A stretch of DNA of 64,000 bases from Lachnotalea sp041821265 (GTDB lineage: Bacteria > Bacillota > Clostridia > Lachnospirales > Lachnospiraceae). The DNA lies in the NCBI GenBank assembly GCA_041821265.1, contig JBGUEQ010000017.1, positions 1 to 64,000 on the forward strand. The letters run 5' to 3'. The position numbers and the translations under genes were made by a program. The notes below the pieces were generated by a model. The model ran no database searches and was not told where the DNA came from. It saw only the letters and a list, made by a program, of their open reading frames with translations. Below, one piece after another: positions 1-8,164 of the stretch. Positions within the stretch are counted from its first letter, which is position 1. Each line of letters begins with the position of its first letter.

Positions 1-477
1 GTGATAGGTGTATTTATATTATGTATTTCGATAGGTGTCTTTATTATTTTGGGTGTCGAGTTAATACCATATGGACTAAATATTTCGACGGCAGAGAGAT
101 ACTACGAAAGAGAACAATATGAGCTTGCGTACAATGAATTGGAAGGTCTGACTATCAAAGAGAAGGATATGGTTTTTTATCAGAAATTGCAAACTATTAT
201 GATTTTGCAAAATCAATTAGATTCGTATCAAAGCTTTGACGGACTTAACTTAAAACCAGAGGCTTTAAATGCATTACTCAAGGGTGTTAGTAAATATGAT
301 GAATTTTATGCACAAACACAGGAGTATGGTATAGTGGGAACATATGACAGTATATTGGAACAGATTACCAATGCACTTGATACCGAGTTTGGAGTATCCA
401 TAGATACGGCAAGAATGATGAATGCGTTAGAGACACAGGAAGAGTATTCAGCACAAGTTTATGATATTATAAATTAG
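1..477 (+). CDS. Membrane-anchored protein, C-terminal part (5' end outside window or at base 1)
   Basis: The reading frame is open from the first base. A GTG there could be a start, but no ribosome binding site can be seen, so the gene is probably truncated by the window edge. About 20 hydrophobic residues (residues 2-22) form one membrane segment, followed by about 135 mostly polar residues rich in Glu, Tyr and Gln that look helical. I recognise no catalytic motif or family. The polar part follows the membrane helix, so an extracytoplasmic single-pass protein is possible. A strong intrinsic terminator directly follows the stop codon, so this gene ends its transcription unit and is separate from hisH. 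Function unknown. Confidence 0.55.
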   Translation: MIGVFILCISIGVFIILGVELIPYGLNISTAERYYEREQYELAYNELEGLTIKEKDMVFYQKLQTIMILQNQLDSYQSFDGLNLKPEALNALLKGVSKYDEFYAQTQEYGIVGTYDSILEQITNALDTEFGVSIDTARMMNALETQEEYSAQVYDIIN

Positions 478-478
478 T

Positions 479-513
479 AAAAGCAAAGCAGGAGAGATTC
501 TGCTTTGCTTTTT
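479..513 (+). terminator. Rho-independent terminator after the first gene
   Basis: A 13-bp perfect inverted repeat (AAAAGCAAAGCAG / CTGCTTTGCTTTT) with an 8-nt loop, ending in T residues, begins one base after the stop codon. Confidence 0.85.
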
Positions 514-616
514 GGGTATTAGTAGATACATGATTTTAAAATTTTATAGTAATTTTGTCATTTGTGTTTTATAATTATATATATTTTAATAAATCATAGA
601 ATTATGGAGGAAAAAA

Positions 617-1237
617 ATGATAGGGATAATTGACTATGATGCAGGCAATTTAAAAAGTGTAGAAAAGGCATTAAACTATTTAGGTGAAGAAGTTATTGTT
701 TCAAGAGATAGAGAGGTTTTAATAAGAGCTGACAAGGTAATTTTGCCAGGTGTTGGCGCATTTGGTAATGCAATGGGAAATATAAGGAAATATGAGCTTG
801 ATAAAATTATTTATGAAGTGGTAGCTATGAACAAACCATTTTTAGGAATTTGTTTAGGCTTACAATTACTGTTTGAGAGAAGTGATGAAAGTGAAGGAGT
901 AGAGGGGTTAGGGGTTCTAAAAGGTGAAATACTTAGAATTCCAGATAAAGAAGGACTTAAGATCCCACATGTTGGATGGAACTCATTAACGCTAGTTAAT
1001 GATGGAACCTTATTTAAGGGGGTGGAGGAGGACGCATATGTATACTTTGTACATTCCTATTACTTAAAAGCAAGAGAGGAGAGTATTGTAAGAGCTACCA
1101 CAGATTACAGTACATTAATACATGCTTCCGTAGAAAAAGATAATGTATTTGCATGTCAGTTTCATCCAGAAAAAAGTAGTACAGTTGGGCTGAAAATACT
1201 TCAAAACTTTGCAAAACTAAATAAGGAGGAAAAATAA
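617..1237 (+). CDS. hisH: Imidazole glycerol phosphate synthase, glutaminase subunit HisH
   Basis: Class I glutamine amidotransferase of 206 residues that hydrolyses glutamine and channels ammonia to HisF in step five of histidine biosynthesis. The nucleophile elbow is GICLGLQ with Cys79; the His183 and Glu185 pair lies in QFHPEK, completing the triad. The N-terminal motif IIDYDAGNLKSV and the oxyanion segment LPGVGAFG are typical of HisH. The start at 617 is set by TGGAGG 7 nt upstream. The stop codon abuts the hisF ATG (TAAATG), so the subunits are probably translationally coupled. No other his genes are present; the rest of the pathway must lie elsewhere. Confidence 0.97.
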   Translation: MIGIIDYDAGNLKSVEKALNYLGEEVIVSRDREVLIRADKVILPGVGAFGNAMGNIRKYELDKIIYEVVAMNKPFLGICLGLQLLFERSDESEGVEGLGVLKGEILRIPDKEGLKIPHVGWNSLTLVNDGTLFKGVEEDAYVYFVHSYYLKAREESIVRATTDYSTLIHASVEKDNVFACQFHPEKSSTVGLKILQNFAKLNKEEK

Positions 1238-1999
1238 ATGCATACGAAAAGAATTATTCCTTGTCTAGATGTATTTAATGCAAGAGTGGTAAAAGGTGTT
1301 AACTTTGTTAATTTGCAGGATGCAGGTGATCCTGTTGAAATAGCAGCTGCGTATGATAAAGCAGGTGCAGATGAAATAGTGTTTCTTGATATAACTGCAT
1401 CATCGGATGCGAGAAATACTGTGATAGATATGGTTAGAAAAGTTGCTGAAAAGGTTTTTATACCATTTACGGTAGGTGGTGGCATTCGTACAGTTGATGA
1501 TTTTAAATCAATATTACGTGAAGGAGCAGATAAAATATCAATTAATTCATCGGCTATTACTAATCCGAATCTGATTAGCGAAGCGGCAGATAAGTTTGGA
1601 AGCCAGTGCGTCGTAGTTGCAATAGATGCAAGAAGAAGAGAAGACGGATCAGGCTGGAATATATACAAAAACGGTGGACGTATTGATGTCGGAATAGATG
1701 CAATCGAATGGGCAATGAAGGTCAACAAACTTGGAGCAGGTGAAATACTTCTTACAAGTATGGATTGTGATGGAACAAAAACAGGATATGATATTGAACT
1801 TACAAGATTAATAGCTGAAAATGTTTCAATACCTGTTATTGCTTCTGGTGGAGCAGGAAATATGGAACATTTTCATGAAGTATTGACAACGGGAAAAGCA
1901 GATGCAGCGTTAGCAGCTTCCTTATTCCATTATAAAGAGCTTGAAATAAATCAGGTTAAGAAGTACCTAAGGGAGAAAAATATCCCTGTAAGACTATAA
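1238..1999 (+). CDS. hisF: Imidazole glycerol phosphate synthase, cyclase subunit HisF
   Basis: A 253-residue (beta/alpha)8 cyclase that, with HisH, converts PRFAR and ammonia to imidazole glycerol phosphate and AICAR. Both catalytic aspartates sit at the canonical numbers: Asp11 in IPCLD and Asp130 in VAIDARR. Phosphate-binding loops are visible as TVGGGIR (about 78-84) and IASGGAG (about 221). Length and motif order are normal for the family. An AAGGAGG site precedes the ATG. It follows hisH without a gap and is followed 24 bp later by ung, so the three genes may share a transcript up to the terminator at 2699. Confidence 0.97.
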   Translation: MHTKRIIPCLDVFNARVVKGVNFVNLQDAGDPVEIAAAYDKAGADEIVFLDITASSDARNTVIDMVRKVAEKVFIPFTVGGGIRTVDDFKSILREGADKISINSSAITNPNLISEAADKFGSQCVVVAIDARRREDGSGWNIYKNGGRIDVGIDAIEWAMKVNKLGAGEILLTSMDCDGTKTGYDIELTRLIAENVSIPVIASGGAGNMEHFHEVLTTGKADAALAASLFHYKELEINQVKKYLREKNIPVRL

Positions 2000-2023
2000 T
2001 ATGAGGCAATAGAGGTGAAAGAT

Positions 2024-2698
2024 ATGCCACCTATTAACAATGATTGGTTAGAACCCTTAAAGGGAGAATTCGAAAAAGAATATTATAAAGAACTTCATAA
2101 GAAAATTGTGGAGGAATATAATTCGAATAGTGTATTTCCACAAGAAGATGATATTTTTAATGCATTTCATTTGACACCACTAAGTAAAGTAAAAGTAGTT
2201 ATCTTTGGGCAAGATCCGTATCATGATGTGGGACAAGCTCATGGTGTTTGTTTTTCTGTTAAACCAGAGGTAGATATACCACCGTCTCTGGCGAATGTAT
2301 TTAAGGAATTACGCAATGATTTAGGATGCTATATTCCTAATAATGGGTATTTAATGAAGTGGGCTAGTCAGGGTGTATTATTGCTTAATACAGTACTTAC
2401 TGTCAGGGCACATGAAGCAAATTCACATAGAGGAATGGGCTGGGAGAAGTTTACAGATGCTGCTATTCAGATATTAAATGAACAAGACAGACCTATTGTG
2501 TATATACTTTGGGGCAAGCCAGCGCAATCTAAGAAGGCAATGCTTAATAACCCAAACCATTTTATTTTGGAGGCACCACACCCAAGTCCACTTTCGTCAT
2601 ATCGAGGTTTTTTTGGAAGTAAGCCATTTAGTAAAACAAATAAATTTTTAGAAGTTAATGGAATTAAGCCAATTGATTGGCAAATAGAAAATAAATAA
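2024..2698 (+). CDS. ung: Uracil-DNA glycosylase, family 1
   Basis: A 224-residue base-excision repair enzyme that removes uracil from DNA. The water-activating motif GQDPYH and the C-terminal minor-groove motif HPSPLS are intact, as are the uracil-recognition segment LLLNTVLTVR and FTDAAI. A GTG at 2015 is also in frame, but GAGGTG (2012-2017) sits 6 nt before the ATG at 2024, so I take 2024 as the start. It closes a short hisH-hisF-ung cluster and is terminated by a hairpin at 2699. Confidence 0.96.
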   Translation: MPPINNDWLEPLKGEFEKEYYKELHKKIVEEYNSNSVFPQEDDIFNAFHLTPLSKVKVVIFGQDPYHDVGQAHGVCFSVKPEVDIPPSLANVFKELRNDLGCYIPNNGYLMKWASQGVLLLNTVLTVRAHEANSHRGMGWEKFTDAAIQILNEQDRPIVYILWGKPAQSKKAMLNNPNHFILEAPHPSPLSSYRGFFGSKPFSKTNKFLEVNGIKPIDWQIENK

Positions 2699-2744
2699 CG
2701 AAAAAGAGTTTCATATGGCACTCATATGGAACTCTTTTCGTTTT
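2699..2744. terminator. Terminator between convergent ung and the activase gene
   Basis: A long stem of about 19 pairs with one bulge and one G-U pair (arms 2699-2717 and 2722-2740), A-rich before and T-rich after. It can therefore work for ung on the plus strand and possibly for the minus-strand gene that ends at 2781. Confidence 0.8.
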
Positions 2745-2780
2745 GGATATATTTATAAATGATCGTGTGAAATAATAATA

Positions 2781-5700
2781 TTATGCATTCTTTTGAGCAT
2801 TTTCAAGATTTTTATTCGCGGTTGAAAGCATTAGTTTAATTCTATTTAACTGATTTACTTCGCTTGCACCTGGATCATAATCAATTGCAACAATATTAGA
2901 TAGAGGATATTGTTGCCTTAATGTCTTTATAACACCTTTCCCAACAACATGATTAGGCAAACATGCAAATGGTTGAGCACATACAATATTATTTGTTCCA
3001 CTATGTATTAGTTCTAACATTTCGCCTGTTAGAAACCACCCTTCACCAGTCTGGTTACCGAGCGAAACAATCGGAGAGGCCATAGCAGCAAGATCATCAA
3101 TGCTGGAAGGTGTGGTAAAGTTTTTACTTTCTTTTAATGCTCTAGTAGTAGCACCACGAAGAAACTCAATTGCTTTTATACCTAATCGTCCTTTTAGTGC
3201 AGCTGATTTCTTGAATCCTAGTTCGTTTGCCTTGAATTCCGTATTCTTAAAAGAATATAAGAAGAAATCAATAAGATCGGGAACAACAGCTTCAGCACCT
3301 TCGGATTCTAATAATTCAACTAAATAGTTATTTGCAGCTGGTAAAAACTTAACAAGAATTTCTCCAACTACTCCAACTTTAGGTTTTACTTCATCGGTAA
3401 TTGGGAGCTTATCAAAGTCTCTAACGATATCTCTACAAATTTGCTTGAATTTATGATAAGAAGGATATTGACTTGTAAGAAATTCAGTACAAATTAGTAC
3501 CCATTTACGATGCATTTCATTCGCAGAACCAGGTACAGCCTCATAAGGGCGCATGTGATACAAAGTTCGCATAAAAATATCACCAAATATAACAGCGAAT
3601 GCTCCCTTTTTAGCCATGGTATAAGTGATATCAAAACCAGGATTTCCTTCTAAACCACTAAGATTCAATGAAATAACCGGAATTTGTGGTTGCCCTGCTT
3701 TTTCAAGTGCACGTCGAATAAAACCGATATAATTGGTTGCACGACATCCGCCACCAGTTTGGGAGATAATTACTGCGGTTTTATCTAAATCATATTCACC
3801 AGATAAAACAGCATCCATTATTTGACCAACAACCATAAGTGAAGGGAAACAGGCATCGTTATTTACGTATTTAAGACCTATATCAACTGAAGACTTATTA
3901 TCGTTGCCCAATAGTTTTAAATTGTAACCACAAGACACTAGAGCAGGTTCTACAAGCTCAAAATGAATAGGGGACATTTGAGGGCAGAGAATAGTATAGT
4001 TCTTTCTCATTTCTTTTGTGAATACCACACGCTCGTAAGCGGATGATTTGACTATTCTATTAAAATGCTTTTGCTCACGAACTTGTAAGGCAGAAAGGAG
4101 AGATCGTATACGAATTCTAGCAGCGCCTAAATTATTAACCTCATCTATTTTTAAAACAGTAAATATCTTGCCTGATTTCGTTAAAATTTCACTTACTTCA
4201 TCTGTAGTAACAGCATCCAGTCCACATCCGAAAGAATTTAGCTGAATCATGTCAATGTTTTCCTTTGTTTTGATATAATTAGCAGCAGTATAAAGCCTGG
4301 AATGGTACATCCATTGATCCATAACAAGTAGTGGGCGTTCAACTGGTTGTAAATGTGAAATTGAATCTTCGGTAAGAACTGCAATTCCATATGAGTTAAT
4401 TAATTCAGGTATACCATGATTGATTTCAGGATCAATATGATATGGTCGTCCAGCAAGTACAATACCACGTTTTCCAGTTTCTTCAAGATATTTAAGCGTT
4501 TCTTCGCCCTTTCGTTTGATATCTTCTCGTGCATTTTCTTGTTCAATCCATGCAAGCTTAACAGCAACTTCGATTTCGCTAGGTGAAATATTAAATTCTT
4601 GACTAAGTGATTTGATTAATTGAGGAACAATGGTTTTCTTGCTCTCAAATGAAATAAATGGATTTTTAAAATTTACTTCACCTTTTGATATTTCATCTAT
4701 ATTATTTTTAATATTCTCAGCATATGAAGTAACAATAGGGCAATTATAGTGATTGTTGGCTTCAGGAAATTCTTTTCGTTCGTATGGGATACATGGGTAA
4801 AATATAAAGTTTATATCGTGTTTGATTAACCAAGTAACATGACCATGAGCCAGTTTAGCAGGATAACATTCGGATTCACTTGGAATGGACTCAATACCAA
4901 GCTCATAAATTTTATGAGTAGAATCGGGTGACAATATAACTTCAAATTTTAATTCATTAAATAATGTAAACCAGAAAGGATAATTTTCAAACATATTAAG
5001 TACTCGTGGAATACCTACCTGACCACGAACAGCCTTATCTGGGGATAATGGTTTGTATGAAAACAAGCGATTGTTCTTATATTCAAACAGATTAGGAATA
5101 TTATCCTTATTCTTTTCCTTACCAACACCACGTTCACAACGGTTTCCTGTCGTATATTGACGACCGCCAGTAAAGTGATTTACGGTTAATAAACAGCTGT
5201 TGGTACATCCTCTACAACGACTCATTTTAGAATCAAATTCCAATGAATTAATTTTATCAATAGTTAGCATTGTAGTTTTTTTTGAAGGAGAAGCTTCATA
5301 ACGTTCTCTTGCAATTAAAGCAGAACCAAAAGCACCCATAATTCCCGCAATATCAGGACGAACAGCTTCACAATTTGAGATTTTCTCAAAACTTCTAAGA
5401 ACGGCGTCATTATAAAATGTACCACCTTGAACAACAATTCGGTTTCCTAGATCTTTAGGATCCGAAACTTTAATAACTTTAAAGAGTGCATTTTTAATTA
5501 CAGAGTAAGCTAAACCAGCTGAAATATCATCTACACCTGCACCTTCTTTTTGTGCTTGTTTTACTTTGGAATTCATAAAAACAGTACAACGTGTTCCTAA
5601 ATCAATAGGGTTTTCAGCAAACAAAGCTGCTTTAGCAAAATTCTCAACTGTAAAATTTAAGGATTTAGCAAACGTTTCGATAAAAGAACCACAACCAGAA

Positions 5701-7043
5701 GAGCATGCTTCATTTAATTGAACGCTATCTATGGTTTGATTTTTTATCTTGATGCATTTCATATCCTGTCCACCAATATCTAAAATACAGTCAACTTTAG
5801 GATCAAAAAAAGCAGCGGCATAATAATGAGAAACTGTCTCTACTTCACCTTCATCAAGCATAAGGGCTGCTTTGATTAGCGCTTCACCATAGCCAGTGGA
5901 ACAAGAATAAACGATTTCGGCATCAGATGGAAGAAGAGAATAAATTTCTTTTACTGATTTTAGCGTTGTGGCAAGTGGACTACCATTATTACTGTTATAA
6001 AAAGAATAAAGGAGGGAACCATCTTCGCCTACTAAAGCAACCTTAGTTGTAGTTGAGCCAGCATCAATTCCTAGAAAACATTTTCCGGTATAAGTGGCTA
6101 AATCACTTGTTGCTACACTATGATTGCTATGGCGTGTAGCAAATTCAGTATATTCTTGTTCAGATGCAAAAAGGGGTTCCATACGTTCCACTTCAAATTT
6201 CATCTTAATATTTGAGGATAATTTCTTCTTTAAATTTGATAAAGAAATAAAAGTATCTTGCTTTGAATTAAGAGCGGAGCCAATTGCAGCAAAAAGATGT
6301 GAATGTCCTGGCGCAATCGTATGTTCTTCATCCAAATTCAAAGTTCGTACAAAAGATTCTTTCAATTCAGATAAAAAGTGTAATGGACCACCTAAAAATG
6401 CAACGTGTCCACGTATTGGCTTACCACAGGCAAGTCCACTGATTGTCTGGTTTACAACAGCTTGAAAAATAGAAGCAGATAAATCTTCTTTTGTAGCGCC
6501 TTCGTTTATTAATGGTTGGATGTCCGATTTAGCAAATACGCCACAACGTGCTGCAATAGGATAAATTGCTTTATAGTTTTTGGCATACTCATTAAGACCG
6601 GTGGCATCCGTTTGTAAAAGTGAAGCCATTTGGTCAATAAAAGAACCGGTACCACCAGCACATATTCCATTCATTCGTTGATCAATTGTACCAGCAGTAA
6701 AATAAATGATTTTAGCGTCTTCGCCACCAAGCTCAATCGCTACATCTGTTTGCGGTGCATAATCTTGCAACGCAGTAGAAACAGCAATAACCTCTTGAAC
6801 AAATGGTATTTCAAGATACTTAGATAGAGTTAATCCACCAGAACCCGTGATGACAGGTGAAAGCTCAATCTCGCCAAGTAAATTCTGTGTTTTGCCAATT
6901 AATGTGGCTAATGTTTCCTGTATATTAGCAAAATGTCTTTCATAATCTGAAAACAATATATTATGTTCATCATCTAAAATGGCTATTTTTACAGTTGTGG
7001 AACCAATGTCAATTCCTAATGTATATAATTTTTGATTTTTCAT
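2781..7043 (-). CDS. Fused 2-hydroxyacyl-CoA dehydratase activase (two ATPase domains) plus dehydratase-like protein
   Basis: A 1420-residue protein. Residues 8-260 and 323-585 are two BadF/BadG/BcrA/BcrD (ASKHA) ATPase domains, with phosphate loops GIDIGSTTVK and GIDAGSTTTK. Each carries a conserved cysteine (Cys128 in CAGGTGSF; Cys447/Cys451 in ACSSGCGSF) that in the single-domain activases ligates the [4Fe-4S] cluster bridging a dimer. Cys610, Cys613, Cys617 and Cys636 form an extra cluster-like knuckle. About 680-900 matches DUF2229. About 1000-1400 resembles the HgdB/FldB dehydratase subunit and holds further cysteines. In the family, ATP hydrolysis drives a low-potential electron to a dehydratase or reductase cluster. 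The substrate of these fusions is not established. It is a lone gene, cytoplasmic and presumably oxygen-sensitive. Confidence 0.9.
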   Translation of the reverse strand: MKNQKLYTLGIDIGSTTVKIAILDDEHNILFSDYERHFANIQETLATLIGKTQNLLGEIELSPVITGSGGLTLSKYLEIPFVQEVIAVSTALQDYAPQTDVAIELGGEDAKIIYFTAGTIDQRMNGICAGGTGSFIDQMASLLQTDATGLNEYAKNYKAIYPIAARCGVFAKSDIQPLINEGATKEDLSASIFQAVVNQTISGLACGKPIRGHVAFLGGPLHFLSELKESFVRTLNLDEEHTIAPGHSHLFAAIGSALNSKQDTFISLSNLKKKLSSNIKMKFEVERMEPLFASEQEYTEFATRHSNHSVATSDLATYTGKCFLGIDAGSTTTKVALVGEDGSLLYSFYNSNNGSPLATTLKSVKEIYSLLPSDAEIVYSCSTGYGEALIKAALMLDEGEVETVSHYYAAAFFDPKVDCILDIGGQDMKCIKIKNQTIDSVQLNEACSSGCGSFIETFAKSLNFTVENFAKAALFAENPIDLGTRCTVFMNSKVKQAQKEGAGVDDISAGLAYSVIKNALFKVIKVSDPKDLGNRIVVQGGTFYNDAVLRSFEKISNCEAVRPDIAGIMGAFGSALIARERYEASPSKKTTMLTIDKINSLEFDSKMSRCRGCTNSCLLTVNHFTGGRQYTTGNRCERGVGKEKNKDNIPNLFEYKNNRLFSYKPLSPDKAVRGQVGIPRVLNMFENYPFWFTLFNELKFEVILSPDSTHKIYELGIESIPSESECYPAKLAHGHVTWLIKHDINFIFYPCIPYERKEFPEANNHYNCPIVTSYAENIKNNIDEISKGEVNFKNPFISFESKKTIVPQLIKSLSQEFNISPSEIEVAVKLAWIEQENAREDIKRKGEETLKYLEETGKRGIVLAGRPYHIDPEINHGIPELINSYGIAVLTEDSISHLQPVERPLLVMDQWMYHSRLYTAANYIKTKENIDMIQLNSFGCGLDAVTTDEVSEILTKSGKIFTVLKIDEVNNLGAARIRIRSLLSALQVREQKHFNRIVKSSAYERVVFTKEMRKNYTILCPQMSPIHFELVEPALVSCGYNLKLLGNDNKSSVDIGLKYVNNDACFPSLMVVGQIMDAVLSGEYDLDKTAVIISQTGGGCRATNYIGFIRRALEKAGQPQIPVISLNLSGLEGNPGFDITYTMAKKGAFAVIFGDIFMRTLYHMRPYEAVPGSANEMHRKWVLICTEFLTSQYPSYHKFKQICRDIVRDFDKLPITDEVKPKVGVVGEILVKFLPAANNYLVELLESEGAEAVVPDLIDFFLYSFKNTEFKANELGFKKSAALKGRLGIKAIEFLRGATTRALKESKNFTTPSSIDDLAAMASPIVSLGNQTGEGWFLTGEMLELIHSGTNNIVCAQPFACLPNHVVGKGVIKTLRQQYPLSNIVAIDYDPGASEVNQLNRIKLMLSTANKNLENAQKNA

Positions 7044-7076
7044 ATAATTTACAGTAAATTTTACTGCTACCTCCTA
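7044..7076 (-). promoter_or_regulatory. Distant ribosome binding site with intervening hairpin, activase gene
   Basis: Read on the minus strand, AGGAGG (7075-7070) lies about 26 nt before the ATG at 7043, too far for normal initiation. No in-frame ATG, GTG or TTG lies between them. The interval contains an inverted repeat (7052-7066; arms CAGTA/TACTG plus extra A-T pairs). Folding it would bring the site to a usable distance from the start. Confidence 0.5.
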
Positions 7077-7257
7077 GCTAAATGATACGATATTCTGTTA
7101 TATTATACGCCATTGAAATAATAATTACAAACACAAAATTCTCTAAATCTGGAATATGTTATTTTAATAAGGAAAGAAAATACAATTATAAAATGAGTTT
7201 GCAACAATTTGGATTACTTAGAATATTATATAAAGAAAGAGAAATGAGGTGTAGAGA

Positions 7258-7695
7258 ATGGATGATTTTATGAATGGAAAAATGACGTACGCAAGTATGA
7301 TGAATGAAAATATGAATTATGGAAGTATGATGAATGGAAATATGAATTATGGAAGTATGATGAATGAAAATATGAATTATGGGAGTATGATGAATGGAAA
7401 TATGAATTATGGAAGCATGATGAATGAAAATATGAATTATGGGAGTATGATGAATAGTAATATGACCGACAACGACATGACAAGCAGACCACAAATTAAT
7501 AAGTGTATCAATTGCAGGTGCAGAGGATTTTATTACGTAATTAAACAAGGTGACACACTGTATAAAATTAGTAGAGCCTATGGGGTAAGCGTTTCTGATA
7601 TTATGATAGCTAATCCTTACATTAACGTTTATAATTTACAGATAGATGATGAGATTTGTATACCAAAGGCATTAGAAATACCAACAAACAAGTAA
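7258..7695 (+). CDS. LysM-domain protein with Met/Asn-rich decapeptide repeats
   Basis: 145 residues with no signal peptide. Residues 12-71 are six near-copies of a decapeptide of the type SMMNENMNYG, alternating E and G at the sixth position. A short Cys segment follows (CINCRCRG), then one LysM domain (about 92-136, YYVIKQGDTLYKIS to DEICIP), which in known proteins binds peptidoglycan or chitin-like glycans. GAGGTG lies 6 nt before the ATG. A LysM domain without a secretion signal is typical of spore coat/cortex proteins made in the mother cell (SafA-like), so a spore-coat role is my inference. The Met-Asn bias recurs in CotJB at 29.5 kb. Confidence 0.8.
   Translation: MDDFMNGKMTYASMMNENMNYGSMMNGNMNYGSMMNENMNYGSMMNGNMNYGSMMNENMNYGSMMNSNMTDNDMTSRPQINKCINCRCRGFYYVIKQGDTLYKISRAYGVSVSDIMIANPYINVYNLQIDDEICIPKALEIPTNK
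7291..7470 (+). repeat. Six tandem 30-bp units coding Met/Asn decapeptides
   Basis: Units start at 7291, 7321, 7351, 7381, 7411 and 7441 and are nearly identical. They alternate between GAA and GGA at one codon, giving a 60-bp super-period. The last unit degenerates after its first half. The array is entirely inside the LysM gene and in frame, so copy-number change would only lengthen or shorten the protein. Confidence 0.95.
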
Positions 7696-7873
7696 AATAA
7701 CAAGATGTGATTCAGTAATTGCAATGATAAGTTATATTTTGAAATCATAAGTTACAAAATATACGAAAATTTTAAGGGAAAAATTGTGCATAATGTATAA
7801 ATACGAGTTGTGGCATTAAGGATGAAAAGTAACTATTATCGTGTTAAGAAAATGTAAAATATTTGTGTTAAGA

Positions 7874-7902
7874 TTGACAAAAGCGGACGTAGAAATTATA
7901 AT
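7874..7902 (+). promoter_or_regulatory. Consensus vegetative promoter for the corA leader
   Basis: TTGACA (7874-7879), a 17-bp spacer and TATAAT (7897-7902) make a perfect sigma-A promoter. Transcription would start near 7909 and produce a leader of about 255 nt before corA. Confidence 0.85.
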
Positions 7903-7908
7903 GATAGC

Positions 7909-8164
7909 GATAAGAGCGTTTGAACAGGAAGTTTTCATGTATGTGAAAGCTTCCTAAATTTGCGAGAGTAATACAATAACGAGCAAAGTGGTAAGTACAA
8001 GTGTGATAATGCAAAATGAAAGGATGTGTAATTCCATGGAAGGTGTGCCTTCGGAGAATAATTATTTTATATTAATTGGATAATTAGAATAAGACAATTG
8101 GCACAAACTTCATTGTCTTATTAGAGTAGAATACTCAAGAGACAATGAAAGGAGTTATTAATTT
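7909..8164 (+). ncRNA. Structured 5' leader of corA, candidate cis-regulatory RNA
   Basis: This stretch has no open frame. It contains a long hairpin at 7926-7955 (AGGAAG and TTTCA arms). Near its end it holds two mutually exclusive hairpins. Hairpin I pairs 8088-8098 with 8112-8122 (11 bp perfect). Hairpin II pairs 8111-8118 with 8140-8147, plus 8124-8127 with 8133-8136, and lies directly against the AAAGGAG site (8148-8154). The arm 8112-8118 is shared, so only one can form at a time. I see no M-box (ykoK) consensus. A metal-responsive translational switch is inference. Confidence 0.5.

Noticed and set aside
1201..1728. 175-codon minus-strand frame over hisF
   Set aside because: It is fully antisense to hisF, which has both catalytic aspartates in place, and has no recognisable domain.
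7291..7470. Regular 30-bp repeats that could suggest a CRISPR array
   Set aside because: There are no unique spacers; units are contiguous, in frame and code for the decapeptide repeat, and no cas genes are nearby.
7268..7548. Two minus-strand open frames of 74 and 120 codons, His/Ser/Tyr-rich
   Set aside because: They are the antisense of the 30-bp Met/Asn repeat array in the LysM gene, with no ribosome binding site; the repeats alone keep the frames open.
7909..8164. M-box (ykoK) or yybP-ykoY riboswitch assignment for the corA leader
   Set aside because: I could not find the conserved core of either class by eye, so the leader is reported as unclassified.
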